DNA of 60,000 bases from Hydractinia symbiolongicarpus. Its lineage: Eukaryota; Cnidaria; Hydrozoa; Anthoathecata; Hydractiniidae. The DNA lies in contig NC_079878.1 of NCBI RefSeq assembly GCF_029227915.1, forward strand, positions 10,728,001 to 10,788,000, in the 5' to 3' direction. Below the pieces are notes generated by a model, which saw nothing but the letters and a program-made list of their open reading frames with translations, was not told the DNA's origin and did not search any database. A program made the position numbers and the translations under genes. Positions within the stretch are counted from its first letter, which is position 1. Every line of letters begins with the position of its first letter. This document shows, one piece after another, positions 34,531-44,968 of the stretch.

Positions 34531-34830
34531 TTACACATATTTCAGTACATTGGGATTCCTCTCAACGGCTTTGTTGCACATTTCCTGCGTCTTTAAATGG
34601 CCCGGTACATATTCGATTAGCCATAAATTCCTTTCAACGGCCTCATTACACCTTTCCTGCGTTTTGAACCTATCCGGTATATGTATGATTTGCCAGTGAT
34701 CTTTTTCAACAATTTTGTTACACATGTCTCGCGTCTTGAGGTGATCCGGTACATACTTCAGCAGCCATGGCTTCTTATCAAAGCCTTATTGCACATATCT
34801 TGCGTCTTGAAACTTATCTTTATTATAGTA
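34531..34830 (-). pseudogene. DUF4116-like repeats, 3' segment, cassette 1
   Basis: Repeats of the KPWLLKYVPDHLKTRDMCNK type, including RFKTQERCNEAVERNLWL and HLKTQEMCNKAVERNP, end at 34531. The first repeat is frameshifted near 34785. It is either a second short repeat gene or the detached end of the longer gene to the right. Confidence 0.55.
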
Positions 34831-34867
34831 GTATTTATCTTGCAGCAAATGTTGCAAGATAACGTTT

Positions 34868-35659
34868 TCAGGCCAACCCCCACAATTGTTCAATATCTGC
34901 CCTTTCATCCTCCGAAAAGCAGCAATCCATAACCTTATCTGGATGTCAGGCTAAGGGACCTAGCTCCTCTTTAATCCTAGCCTTTTCGGCTTTCCTCTGG
35001 CGATAGGCGGAGAGTAGTTCGGGTCTAATATTCATGTTATTAATTATATCCCGAGTGACAAATCAGTCCGGCATATACTTAAACATCTCTTTATCACTCA
35101 TAACAGCCCATTTACACATGTACTGTGTCCTGAGCCGATCCGGCACATGTACGAGTGCATAGGGCTCCTTTGCAACAGCCTTATTGCACATGTCTTGCGT
35201 CTTGAACCTATCCGGTACATATTCGGTATTTTCGGAATCATCCTCAACCACATAGTTATACATTTCCTGTGTTTTGAAACGATCTGGCACATACCTGATT
35301 TTATAGGGATTACCTTCAATCAGTCGGTTGTACATGTCCTGCGACTTGAATTTTGAAGCTACATACTTGAACAGATGGGGTATTACCTCAACGGCATTGT
35401 TGAACATGTGGAGTGTCTTGAACTTTGACGGCACAAAATCGAGCATCCGGGGCCCCTCCCCAACAGCCTTGTTACACATGTCTTGCGTCTTGAATTTTGA
35501 AGGTACATACATGAGTGCATATAGATTCTCCTCAACGGTCTTATTACACATTTCTTGCGTTTTGAATTGATCTGGTATACGTCTGAACATGTGGGGCTTC
35601 TTTTCGAATGCCTCGTTGCACATGTCCTGTGTCTTTAAAACGATGCTTCTCCTGCCCAT
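34868..35659 (-). pseudogene. DUF4116-like repeat protein, cassette 1
   Basis: About eight tandem repeats of roughly 24 residues, consensus FKTQDMCNKAVEENPYALKY with variation, resembling DUF4116 repeats of giant-virus and cnidarian proteins. The array starts at Met 35659 and is followed by a charged tail (RPELLSAYRQRKAEKARIKE). TGA codons at 35065-35063 (cassette 2 has TGG) and 34948-34946 break the frame. After the second, the same frame continues with HPDKVMDCCFSEDERADIEQ and ends at 34868. Function unknown; the repeats suggest a helical interaction surface. Confidence 0.65.
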
Positions 35660-35674
35660 CTTTATAGAGAATTT

Positions 35675-36265
35675 TTAACAAAGTCCGAAGATTTCATTCT
35701 GCTCAACCTTGTTGTACGATTCCACGAAAGCCGTGAACGTATGGTGGTATTTCGTGGTAGCCCTCTTGATCTCAACACCCTTATCCTCCAATAATTTCGT
35801 TACTTGGGATTTGAACTCACTACCATTGTCACATTGGAAGGTTTTGAGGTATCGTAAAGGTCCCGCTGTATAAATATCTTTGATCATATCCGCGACCTCG
35901 CTAGCTTTTTTCATTCTTAGAGGTTTCGCTACCCTATACCTTGAGGCAACGTCAATGCCTGTTAATATATATTTATACGTATTGCCATACAAGTGATCAT
36001 GAGGCCTATAGAGCAGGTCAAATTAATGCATTTCGTCGGGCGTTATAATGGTGAAATGCGGATAATCAATACTTTCAGGACCTCGAATGTGCCGTAGCCA
36101 CAATATTTGCCTGGATAGCCAATGAATTACCTTCGTTTTGGAGAGACTACTCTCCTTCGTAAGTAATTTGATAGCCTTGCGACCGATCCACAAATGCTCC
36201 GGAGTGTAGTAGATATTACTTTGCCTTCCCATCTCTTCTTCGGTAACAACGTGTGTTTTTGACAT
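35675..36265 (-). pseudogene. Polinton integrase, copy 2 (truncated)
   Basis: The same N-terminal and core region as copy 1. A TAA replaces the Gln codon immediately before the first catalytic Asp (MH-stop-FDLLY, near 36025). The segment deleted in copy 1 is present (DVASRYRVAKPLRMKKAS). The frame reaches FTAFVESYNKV, then at about 35705 passes into upstream sequence of the DUF4116-like gene, so the C-terminal domain is absent. This is the duplication breakpoint. Confidence 0.8.
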
Positions 36266-36292
36266 TTTTCTTTATTAAAAAAATGCACGTTG

Positions 36293-36691
36293 TTACAAAT
36301 ACTTGTAGGCAATGAACCCCAGTATAGACAATGAGTCAAGGACGAACGTTAACTCACCATCCTGCTGTTGCTTCGAGGGGGCGTAGAAATCTTTCAATTG
36401 CGGAGCTTTTTTGTCCGAGTTGATGTAATACTGATACATAGAGTCATCAAGCTCCCTCAAACTTTTTCCCGCCTTAAGTTGCTTCTCTCGTTCCTCGTTG
36501 AACCAGTCTATATTTTTTTGTCTATCCCATATCCACTCCGCCTGAGCTTCATTTAGTCGTTCTATCGCACGGTCATGTTTCTTCCTCTCCGCCTTGCCGT
36601 GCCCCAAGAGCTTTGAAAATAGAAAGTTAGTCCCACTGAACGGCAGTGCGTTGATTGCCGCGCCTGCCACGATCACGGCTTTAGTTGCCAT
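36293..36691 (-). CDS. small hydrophobic element protein, copy 2 (intact)
   Basis: 132 codons. A hydrophobic N-terminus (MATKAVIVAGAAINALPF) is followed by a basic helical region (AERKKHDRAIERLNEAQAEW), then LKDFYAPSKQQQDGELTF and a short C-terminal hydrophobic helix (LSILGFIAYKYL). The family is one I recognise from cnidarian Polintons, lying between integrase and capsid genes; function unknown. It is 4 bp from the end of the capsid-like gene upstream on the same strand. Confidence 0.65.
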   Translation of the reverse strand: MATKAVIVAGAAINALPFSGTNFLFSKLLGHGKAERKKHDRAIERLNEAQAEWIWDRQKNIDWFNEEREKQLKAGKSLRELDDSMYQYYINSDKKAPQLKDFYAPSKQQQDGELTFVLDSLSILGFIAYKYL

Positions 36692-36695
36692 TTAT

Positions 36696-37975
36696 TTAAT
36701 ACTCAACACGATCGAGCCTACAATCCAAAATATTAATTTGCCCGTCTTGGAGGAAGTATACATTACACCTAAAATCACCGGCCCCATCAGCTTTCTTTGT
36801 AATGTGCAGGGTAATGCCATTACTCAGACGTTGTAGGGGTCTTCCGCTACCATGCAAAATATTGTCAGGAGATTCCCTGAAGTCGATGAACAACGCGTAC
36901 CGTTCGTTAACAAATTGGCCAATCGTGGCGTTACTATCATGGTTCACGACTTGTTTCAAATGATCTTTGGGAAGCATGGCATGGCTATACAATTCGTTGG
37001 GCTCCCCCTCGACAGTGACGCTAATCTTTTCGATTTTGGGATTATAAAACGTTTCGTTAACACTGCCATAGAGCTTCACTTTTCCAGGTTCAATGAACAA
37101 TAGCAGGACACTTTTAAGTGATTTTGATGGAGAGTTGATATGGAGGTTGTAACTGGTATCTGCCTTCTTCATGGTGACCACCTTTATTCTCAGGATGCGT
37201 TCATAGGGCGTTTGCAGGGCGAGTCTTGGATATCTCGACATCATGGCACCCGCCAGGCCTTCATGGGTAATCTTGTCAAATTCTAACCTAATATTGGTGA
37301 TCTTGTACGTAGCATCGGCCGGCTTGGCTGCTGTAGACCCCGAGGTTGCTGTCCCTCCATCTTTAATGACGTCAGCGTAAGGTGCGAAATTTACGATGAA
37401 TTGCAATCTGTCATAGAGTCCTGCCGGATAGAACGGAAGATCACTAGTCAATTCAAACATTTGGCCTAGGGGTATGCAAAATGTGTTCCCATAGGCTGCC
37501 CCGATTGCCTTTTCTTCATCGGCCCCCACATGGACGCTAGCACTTACCTGTAAGGCCCTAATGGTTCCGTCGTTGGGATTAATACCATGCAAGATGAGAT
37601 TATTGTTCCGGTCAAACTTGGGTAGCCAGAGATCCCGATAGACGACGCGGATATTGTAGTCGCTTATGTTCTGCACCTCTTCACCATTTAGAGTAACACG
37701 TAGGCTTTTCACCCGACTTTTCCCTATGTTCGACACGATGGTTCTTGTTGTATTGGTCCCCGTCAGCGTCAGGTCAAATAGGAGCTTAAGACTACCCGGA
37801 AAGATGACATCATTCTGGGGCCTGTTGGGTATATCAAAATAGAGGTCTTCATTCTGATTAATGCTTGATGAAGTATGTGAGATTTGAACCCGTTGACGGC
37901 GTCCTTTCATAGAATCTTTCCCAGAATTTGCTTGGTCTCCGTATATGAATCTAGTATGGTTTCAAACGCATTCAT
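36696..37975 (-). pseudogene. major-capsid-like protein, copy 2 (one N-terminal shift)
   Basis: A 404-codon open frame (37910-36696) holds nearly the whole protein: SSINQNEDLYFDIPNRPQND, TIVSNIGKSRVKSLRVTLNG, a central AAYGNTFCIPLGQMFELTSD, YDRLQFIVNFAPY, KVKLYGSVNETFYNPKI and C-terminal HGSGRPLQRLSNGITLHI. The native start (MNAFETILDSYTETKQILG at 37975) is out of frame because this copy has a net 8-bp insertion near 37915. At about 425 residues it is shorter than the roughly 600-residue capsid proteins usual for Polintons. The all-beta, two-part layout is compatible with a double jelly roll, but this is inference. Confidence 0.7.
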
Positions 37976-38007
37976 ATTTATTATAGGAGGAAAAATGTTG
38001 TAAATAA
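37976..38007. promoter_or_regulatory. divergent promoter, cassette 2
   Basis: A near-identical copy of 29909-29940, between the capsid-like and coiled-coil membrane genes, with TATAATAAATAT preserved. Confidence 0.45.
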
Positions 38008-39272
38008 ATGGATAATCCGATATTCACACCGGAGGAGGATATTGGTAAGCATGATGATAAGGGTGACAAAGAGGATACCCAGAAATCAACGCAACAACAA
38101 CAGGGAGGTTCACGTGATAGAATGACGAAATCTATACTACAAAAAGAGGTAAGTGATTTCTATATACATATTATTAATAATTGGAATCTGGGACCTTTGG
38201 ATGAAACCCAGGTAGATATAAACGTGACCAATAGTAACTTCGAGTTTGAGGATGAGCAGCTTTTTTTCAAAAATATAAGGCTTACCAAGGGGAATGGGAC
38301 CGGCTTCCTGGCATTAAGTACATTAAAATATAATGGTCTTACTGCTCATTATATTCGAGATATGGGCTTTACCGACTATCGCTCTACACCCAACAAGATG
38401 GAGGCAGTCCGAAAACTTGCGATGGAAGTTAATACTATTGTTAATGAGGGTGAGGAGGATCCGGGTGAGATAATTCAAATGAAAACGATCAATAATATCA
38501 AGAAAATTATGCATGATGTTGAGACCCTTACGGAGGAAACTCCATTCTCCGATGCGGAACCCTTTTGGAGGATACTTCATTTTCCGGAAAATTCACTGAG
38601 CGTGAATTGAAGGGACTCGATCTTGAACTTCAAACCTACCAGGGGAATATTAAAAGTCTCGAAAACAAAATAGCCACGTATAATGTAAATATTAGAAATT
38701 CGGAGGATAGTATTAAAAGGATAAGTAATCAGGTAGATGCCGATGGTGACATCCACGAAGGCGCAAAGGAAGCCATTGAAAAGCTTGAGAGGGGTATTAA
38801 AAAGATAAAGAATGAAAGGGATGCTTTGCAGGAGAAAGTGAAGGATATATATAGCCAATTGAGACATATTAAGGACACGCTGTTGAAGATCTCCGGGAAT
38901 GATACAACTCTGCTTAAAAAATTCAAGATACTCTTCAAGGAACAAGGCCTTACCATTGCAAGTGTGGTCTCTCCCGTAGGTCTACTAATTTCCACCATCG
39001 TACTCTCTGTTACAGGGGAAAGCGCCGGTGGTGCTGTAGGAGAAAATGCCGCAGCGGGTGGTGAAAAGGTGTTCGTACAAAAGCAACTTGAAAGGCTCGG
39101 GAACCTCCTGAAATATCTGGCAGGTAAAGCAGGTGCCGCATTGCCTGGAGTTATCGGTACGGTGGTCTTGTTCCTTCTGAGGGTAGTCTCAACCATCGTT
39201 ACATATGCAGCTAAGCATCTGTATATGGCAGCCGCTGCCGCTGTTGGGTTTGTCGTGCTATATGTTAAATAA
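38008..39272 (+). pseudogene. coiled-coil membrane protein, copy 2 (one shift)
   Basis: Two overlapping frames (38008-38610 and 38565-39272) contain all parts described for copy 1: the acidic N-terminus, globular region, long coiled coil (GLDLELQTYQGNIKSLENKI), and hydrophobic segments ending AAAAAVGFVVLYVK. The only break is a shift at about 38555-38600. Confidence 0.72.
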
Positions 39273-39275
39273 GCC

Positions 39276-39681
39276 CTATTTTTTCAACCAAATATAGGCA
39301 AAAATGAGACCGACCCCTATGGTGATTAATAAGGCCTTGGTATCCTCGTGTTGATTTTGTGCAGGTTGTTCAGGCCTTGGAGGTATGGATGGTATAGCCT
39401 GTACGGCATGATCTGGGGTATGTCAACTGCTCGGAAATCAACTCTTCGACCTTTGACCAGATTTGACGATATTTAGCAACCAAAACCGGATACTCCTCAA
39501 AATCTAGACTCATTGCCGGTGACGCATTAGCGTTATGCCTAGTCAGCCTATTCGGGGACCAGATTTTCGGTGTCTTTACCCTCAAGGCCACCACAAGTCC
39601 TGTGTATGGTACCTTACCACATATCGTTTGTACATTTGTCATACGCATCGAGTACCCTTCCACAGCCATTGCATTGTTCAT
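39276..39681 (-). pseudogene. deletion fusion of two element genes
   Basis: The left part (39276-39420) is the 3' end of the tail-anchored protein gene. The right part (39421-39681) is the 5' half of the 158-codon gene (MNNAMAVEGYSMRMTNVQTI). Relative to cassette 1, 31410-34092 is missing. The fused frame runs out of register into the tail-anchor gene and stops at 39370. Microhomology TGT lies at the join. Confidence 0.75.
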
Positions 39682-39683
39682 TC

Positions 39684-39817
39684 ATTTATTAGGACATCAA
39701 GACGGGCCTCCAGATCCTTAATTCTCCGTTCATTAGACCCCTCCTTCTCCTCCACATGCTATGGTTACAAGTGGTGAGGATAGACCGATGGCGGTAAGGA
39801 AGGTCATGAAAATCATA
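39684..39817 (-). pseudogene. small membrane/coiled-coil protein remnant, cassette 2
   Basis: Near-identical twin of 34354-34487, with the same shift between hydrophobic and charged parts. Confidence 0.35.
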
Positions 39818-39860
39818 CTTTTCAAGCTATATTAACAGTTGATGCACATTTCATTATAGG

Positions 39861-40160
39861 TTACACATATTTCAGTACATCGGGATTCCTCTCTACGGTT
39901 TTGTTGCACATGTCCTGCGTCTTTAAATGGCCCGGTACATCTTCGATTAGCCATAAATTCCTTTCAACGGCCTCATTACACCTTTCCTGCGTTTTGAACC
40001 TATCCGGTATATGTATGATTTGCCAGTGATCTTTTTCAACAATTTTGTTACACATGTCTCGCGTCTTGAGGTGATCCGGTACATACTTCAGCAGCCATGG
40101 CTTCTTATCAAAGCCTTATTGCACATATCTTGCGTCTTGAAACTTATCTTTATTATAGTA
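39861..40160 (-). pseudogene. DUF4116-like repeats, 3' segment, cassette 2
   Basis: Twin of 34531-34830, with the same frameshifted first repeat and the same end (NPDVLKYV). Confidence 0.55.
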
Positions 40161-40197
40161 GTATTTATCTTGCAGCAAATGTTGCAAGATAACGTTT

Positions 40198-40989
40198 TCA
40201 GGCCAACCCCCACAGTTGTTCAATATCTGCCCTTTCATCCTCCGAAAAGCAGCAATCCATAACCCTATCTGGATGTCAGGCTAAGAGACCTAGCTCCTCT
40301 TTAATCCTAGCCTTTTCGGCTTTCCTCTGGCGATAGGCGGAGAGTAGTTCGGGTCTAATATTCATGTTATTAATTATATCCCTAGTGACAAACCAGTCCG
40401 GCATATACTCAAACATCTCTTTATCCCTCATAACAGCCCATTTACACATGTACTGTGCCTTGAGCAAATCCGGCACATGTACGAGTGCATAGGGCTCCTT
40501 TGCAACAGCCTTATTGCACATGTCTTGCGTCTTGAACCTATCCGGTACATATTCGATATTTTCGGAATCATCCTCAACCTCATAGTTACACATTTCCTGT
40601 GTTTTGAGGCGATCCGGCACATACCTGATTTTATAGGGATTACCTTCAATCAGTCGGTTGTACATGTCCTGCGACTTTAATTTTGAAGCTACATACTTGA
40701 ACAGATGGGGTATTACCTCAACGGCATTGTTGAGCATGTCCAGTGTCTTGAATTTTGACGGCACAAAATCGAGCATCCGGGGGCCCTCCCCAACAGCATT
40801 GCTACACATGTCTTGCGTTTTGAATTTTGAATGTATATACATGAGTGCATATAGATTCTCCTCAACAGTCTTATTAAACATTTCTGGCGTTTTGAATTGA
40901 TCTGGTATACGTCTGAACATGTGGGGCTTCTTTTCGAATGCCTCGTTGCACATGTCCTGTGTCTTTAAAACGATGCCTCTCCTGCTCAA
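40198..40989 (-). pseudogene. DUF4116-like repeat protein, cassette 2 (one stop)
   Basis: A 237-codon open frame of about eight DUF4116-like repeats (for example RFKTQDMCNKAVAKEPYALV) ends in MPDWFVTRDIINNMNIRPEL and KAEKARIKEELGLLA. A TGA at 40278-40276 stands where related proteins, as I remember them, have Trp in an A-W-H-P motif. The same frame continues with HPDRVMDCCFSEDERADIEQ to 40198. Cassette 1 carries the same TGA, so it predates the duplication. The gene start abuts the right TIR. Confidence 0.68.
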
Positions 40990-41004
40990 CCTAGCGCGTC
41001 TTTA

Positions 41005-41322
41005 CTGCGCATGCGTTGATTTTTGATGAATATAAGAGAAAGTCCCTTTTTACTCATCTGCTGTCTATTTTGATGTGCGTTGATTTTTAAGGAACTGCGC
41101 TAGAGAATAGTGGACCTCTTATTCTACATGACGTCATCAATGTGGATCACTATGGGTGTGGTGACTATTAGGGATAAGGTCTTGGATGATTAATATGGGA
41201 TGACTATTAAGGACTATTGACTATTAATAATTTTTTGACTTGCTGGGGGTTCCTGTGGGTTGCCGTGATGTCACGGCATTGCACGCACGCGACTGCGCTA
41301 GAACATACATTTCCCTATCTCT
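41005..41322 (-). repeat. right TIR of the Polinton-like element
   Basis: Inverted partner of 25389-25707. It ends CATACATTTCCCTATCTCT and is followed by CCACT. Confidence 0.92.
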
Positions 41323-41898
41323 CCACTTCTATTTCCAGGACTGGAGATTTTACCAAATGGTTTCCCCATCCTCATTTCGTCGGCATTGTAGTTCGCAATT
41401 CCTTTCTTTGTATTGGGTAGTAACGCGAGAAATGACGGTTTGTAAGGGCGGTTTCTATGTTTAAGGTGTATTGATGGTAGCATCATTTTATTTACATTGT
41501 TCAACAACCAGCTTCTCAACTTCTTTTATGTGAATTCAACTTGTTTTTCGTGGGAGGTAGACTTTAAAATCGGTTTGCTTTTTGCGAAGCAAATAAGCTT
41601 TGCGAGCAAAGCAAAATTGTGGAGATGCTTGCTACGCGAAGTATGAATTATTGAGATTCCCAAAATTTTGACGAAAATATTAAAATTGCGGAAAAAAATG
41701 ATATAAATTATAAAAAATTATATAAAATCAGCGTAAAGAAATCTGATATTTTTGCTCAAAAAGGTAAGGTAATTTTTTGTCTAGCAGAAATGTTTTTGTA
41801 TTCGTGTACTTAGCTTTTAAAACTTTGTGTTGGATGATGTGCAGGCAGTAGACATGTATAATTTCCACTGCATGTATTTTTGAAAGTGTCTAGGACAA

Positions 41899-42510
41899 GA
41901 AACGTGATTTAATTTCCCTTAGCCTTGCATCAATCAAATCCTGAAAAAAAACGCTTTTAGAATTATTTTGAAAGATTTGGAAACTGTTGGCACCCTCGTT
42001 GGTTGGAACTTTTCTAAAAATTAATAAAATTAACAATTTTTTTAGTTTTTACCTGCCGATTGAATGACCGAACCTACCTATTAGGAAAGATTGTCAACTT
42101 GCCGAAAATGCCATGAGCTTGGACATATTTTAAATAAAATATGTGCTTCTTGCATACTTTCCTGAATTCGCTTCATGTTCCTAAAAAAAACAGCACTTTT
42201 AATTCCATTGACTTTACCATAAGAAAATTGTGATTTATAATTTATGTGGTTAGTCTCACTAATTTTGATGGTTATAACCTCTCATTTTCATTTCTGGATA
42301 AGACAACAAAGGCAGTTCTAGAGTGTTAAAAGCTTTTATTTGAGCTACAGAAATAAGTTTAATAAGCAACAACCGTTATGTCAGATTAAACCCACAAAGC
42401 AAATTTGCAAAAAATCAGTGTTATGACGCAACGAATTGTTTTGGAGAGCGTTTATTTTACTACTCCGTCCCTAGGGCTCTTATAAATATATATATTATAA
42501 TATTATATAT
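41899..42510 (+). repeat. 0.6-kb direct duplication, copy A1
   Basis: It begins GAAACGTGATTTAATTTCCC and ends CCGTCCCTAGGGCTCTTATA plus a TA run. It recurs at 42779-43394 with a few per cent divergence and an offset of 880 bp. No coding content was recognised. Confidence 0.88.
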
Positions 42511-42558
42511 ATAATATATATATTAATAATATATATATATATACATATACTATATATA

Positions 42559-42596
42559 CTAGTCGTTAGCCCGTGGAAAAATCCACGGGTTCGCCC
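42559..42596 (-). mobile_element. Helitron 3' terminus (orphan)
   Basis: On the minus strand a hairpin CCCGTGGA-TTTT-TCCACGGG (42570-42589) is followed by CTAACGACTAG and then T, a textbook Helitron 3' end. No matching 5' TC end with a GTCTGTCTG segment is visible to the right within 1 kb. Confidence 0.6.
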
Positions 42597-42770
42597 GGGT
42601 TCCTCAACAGCCTTATTACACATTTCCTGCGTTTTGAATTGATCTGGTATACGTCTGAACATGTGGGGCTTCTTTTCGAATGCCTTGTTGCACATGTCCT
42701 GTCTTTAAAACGATGCTTCTCCTGCCCATCTTTATAGAGAATTTTTAACAAAATCCGAAGATTTCATTCG
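42597..42770 (-). pseudogene. 5' fragment of the DUF4116-like gene outside the Polinton
   Basis: 174 bp corresponding to 35522-35697 of the Polinton: gene start (MGRRSIVLK), first repeat (MCNKAFEKKPHMFRRIPDQF) and the 30 bp upstream. A 2-bp deletion shifts the frame after the start. It lies directly behind the Helitron 3' hairpin and between the two copies of the 0.6-kb duplication. Confidence 0.75.
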
Positions 42771-42778
42771 ACGAAAAT

Positions 42779-43394
42779 GAAACGTGATTTAATTTCCCTT
42801 AGCCTTGCATCAATCAAATCCTGAAAAAAAACGCTTTTAGAATTATTTTGAAAGATTTGGAAACTGTTGGCACCCTCGTTGGTTGGAACTTTTCTAAAAA
42901 TTAATAAAATTAACAATTTTTTTAGTTTTTACCTGCCGATTGAATGACCAAACCTACCTATTAGGAAAGTTTGTCAACTTGCCGAAAATGCCATGAGCTT
43001 GGACATATTTTAAATAAAATATGTGCTTCTCGCATACTTTCCCGAATTCGCCTCATGTTCCTGAAAAAAAAACCCAGCACTTTTAATTCTGATGACTTTA
43101 CCAAAAGAAAATTGTGATTTATAATTTATGTGGTTAGTCTCACTAATTTTGATGGTTATACCCTGTCAATTTTATTTCTGGATAAGACAACAAAGGCAGT
43201 TCTAGAGTGTTAAAAGCTTTTACTTGAGCTACACAAATAAGTTTAATAAGCAACAACCGTTATGTCGGATTAAACCCACAAAGCAAATTTGCAAAAAAAT
43301 CAGTGTTATGACACAACGAATTGTTTTGGAGAGCGTTTATTTTACTACTCCGTCCCTAGGGCTCTTATAAATATATATATTATATTATATATAT
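42779..43394 (+). repeat. 0.6-kb direct duplication, copy A2
   Basis: Second copy of 41899-42510, ending in the same CTAGGGCTCTTATAAATATA run. Confidence 0.88.
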
Positions 43395-44968
43395 TTTAAT
43401 TTGTAGTATTCAAATACCAGCTCTATCATAAATGTTGATGCAAATTTCTGATCATCAGCTAAATTTTCTTCCCGCCAAAATTTTTTATGTTGTCAATGAG
43501 TCACAGTACCGAAAACAATGGCTCCCGTGGTTAAATTTGCTTTCATGAAATACTTTTTTGCAAAAAAAGTATTTCATGAAAATCTCATCGTGCTTAATTC
43601 CTTACCATAACTTTCACTATTTATTTACTATATCTTCATAAAAGTCTTTCCTCAATAAAGTACTGTGTAAACTTTAACACAAGCCGCATAAATTAACACC
43701 AAGAATCTTAGCCGCATAAATTAACTCTTCAACGACAAAACCAAAAGATGCGTGACAACAGATTGTCCACAGCAAGAATTTCCACCATGGAGGAACTCGT
43801 TTGGAAGCAATAACCTTAGCAACAGCTTTCTTTTGCATAAAGGGGGAAGTTTGGACAAAATATCGGACAAGGAAATCCTTTTTGTTTGCGAGAACTATGG
43901 AAAACTGGACAATTAATGGACAGGACATCTCCCCTGGTTACCCGTAAGAATGATTTAGGCGGCAAGACGATTACTCCATAATTAGGGAACGTGTTAACAA
44001 TAATTCGGACATGTGGATTGACTTTTTTTTCTTCCTTGAAACGCACAATAAAATTCCTGCTGTTTTAAAAAAAGGAATTTTAGGTTCATTGTTATCTCAC
44101 AGACGCTTCTGCTTGTTTCAAGGCAGGTTTGTTATATCTCGAGGTTTGCTAAATTCAACATTAACGATTCGTAGTATGCTTTGAAAAACGTAAGAATATA
44201 TTTAGGCACGCCGACGTGATGTAAATCTCTCGTTTTCCACTCTCTACTATTTTTACATGTTCCACAATAACTTATGGAAAACTATAAAACCAATTATATT
44301 GATTACAATAACAATTATAAGGTCAAAAACAGAAATTCTGCCATGTTGTCATTGTTTGTAGTTCAATTCAATATTTTAGACACATTACTGCTTCTTATTT
44401 ACACGGGGATATTTTATCCTCCGGAAAAAAGTCGTAGAAAAACTACTCGTAAAATTTAAAATATTTCCACTCCAAGCACTCCTCTTATCCGAGAATAGGA
44501 TCATTTGAGAGGTTGCAGATGAAGTCAACACCTTTTGCACAGATCTCAGGTTGTCAGCCATAAAAGTTAAGTAAAAGAGAAAACATCATTTTTAAACTCT
44601 AAAGGTTCACAAAAAAGTCCAAATTATTTAAAGGGTTCTCGTTGCACAACATGGTGAGTACAGTATGTTATACTGATTCTGCTCCTTTCACAATTAAAAA
44701 ACTACAAGATTAAATTTTAGGTAAAATACAAAACTAACATAAAGTTAGAATTACATATTTCCTGTGAAAGATTTTAAAAAACAAATCCATTTAATAAATT
44801 CACTAATAACTTTAACATTATTGGAAAACGAAATTTTCATCTGAAAAATCCTGCTGCATTCAAAGGTTACAAAACTTGTCCAGCCACGTTGTCTCGTCTA
44901 ACCATAACCAGTTTATAAAGTTTTGCACCATCGGATCTTATAAGCAGAAATGATCATCGAGTCATAAT
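43395..44968. other. non-coding stretch
   Basis: No domain-bearing frame. A perfect short hairpin around TTTCATGAAATACTTTTTTG lies at about 43543-43580. The region next to 44968 is presumably the 3' UTR of the EGLN-like gene. Confidence 0.45.

Larger units (their letters stand above)
25389..41322. mobile_element. Polinton/Maverick-like virus-like transposon, 15.9 kb
   Basis: Inverted repeats of about 318 bp bound the element (25389-25707 and 41005-41322, starting AGAGATAGGGAAATGTATGT). The flanks share CCACT, or TCCACT if the terminal T belongs to the target, close to the 6-bp duplication of Polintons. Contents fit the group: DNA-polymerase N-terminal remnant, retroviral-type DD35E integrase, capsid-like and membrane proteins. 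The interior is partly duplicated: 27672-35697 recurs at 35698-40983 with a 2.7-kb deletion. No gene for the polymerase catalytic domain, packaging ATPase or protease is recognisable, so this is a defective copy. Confidence 0.88.
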
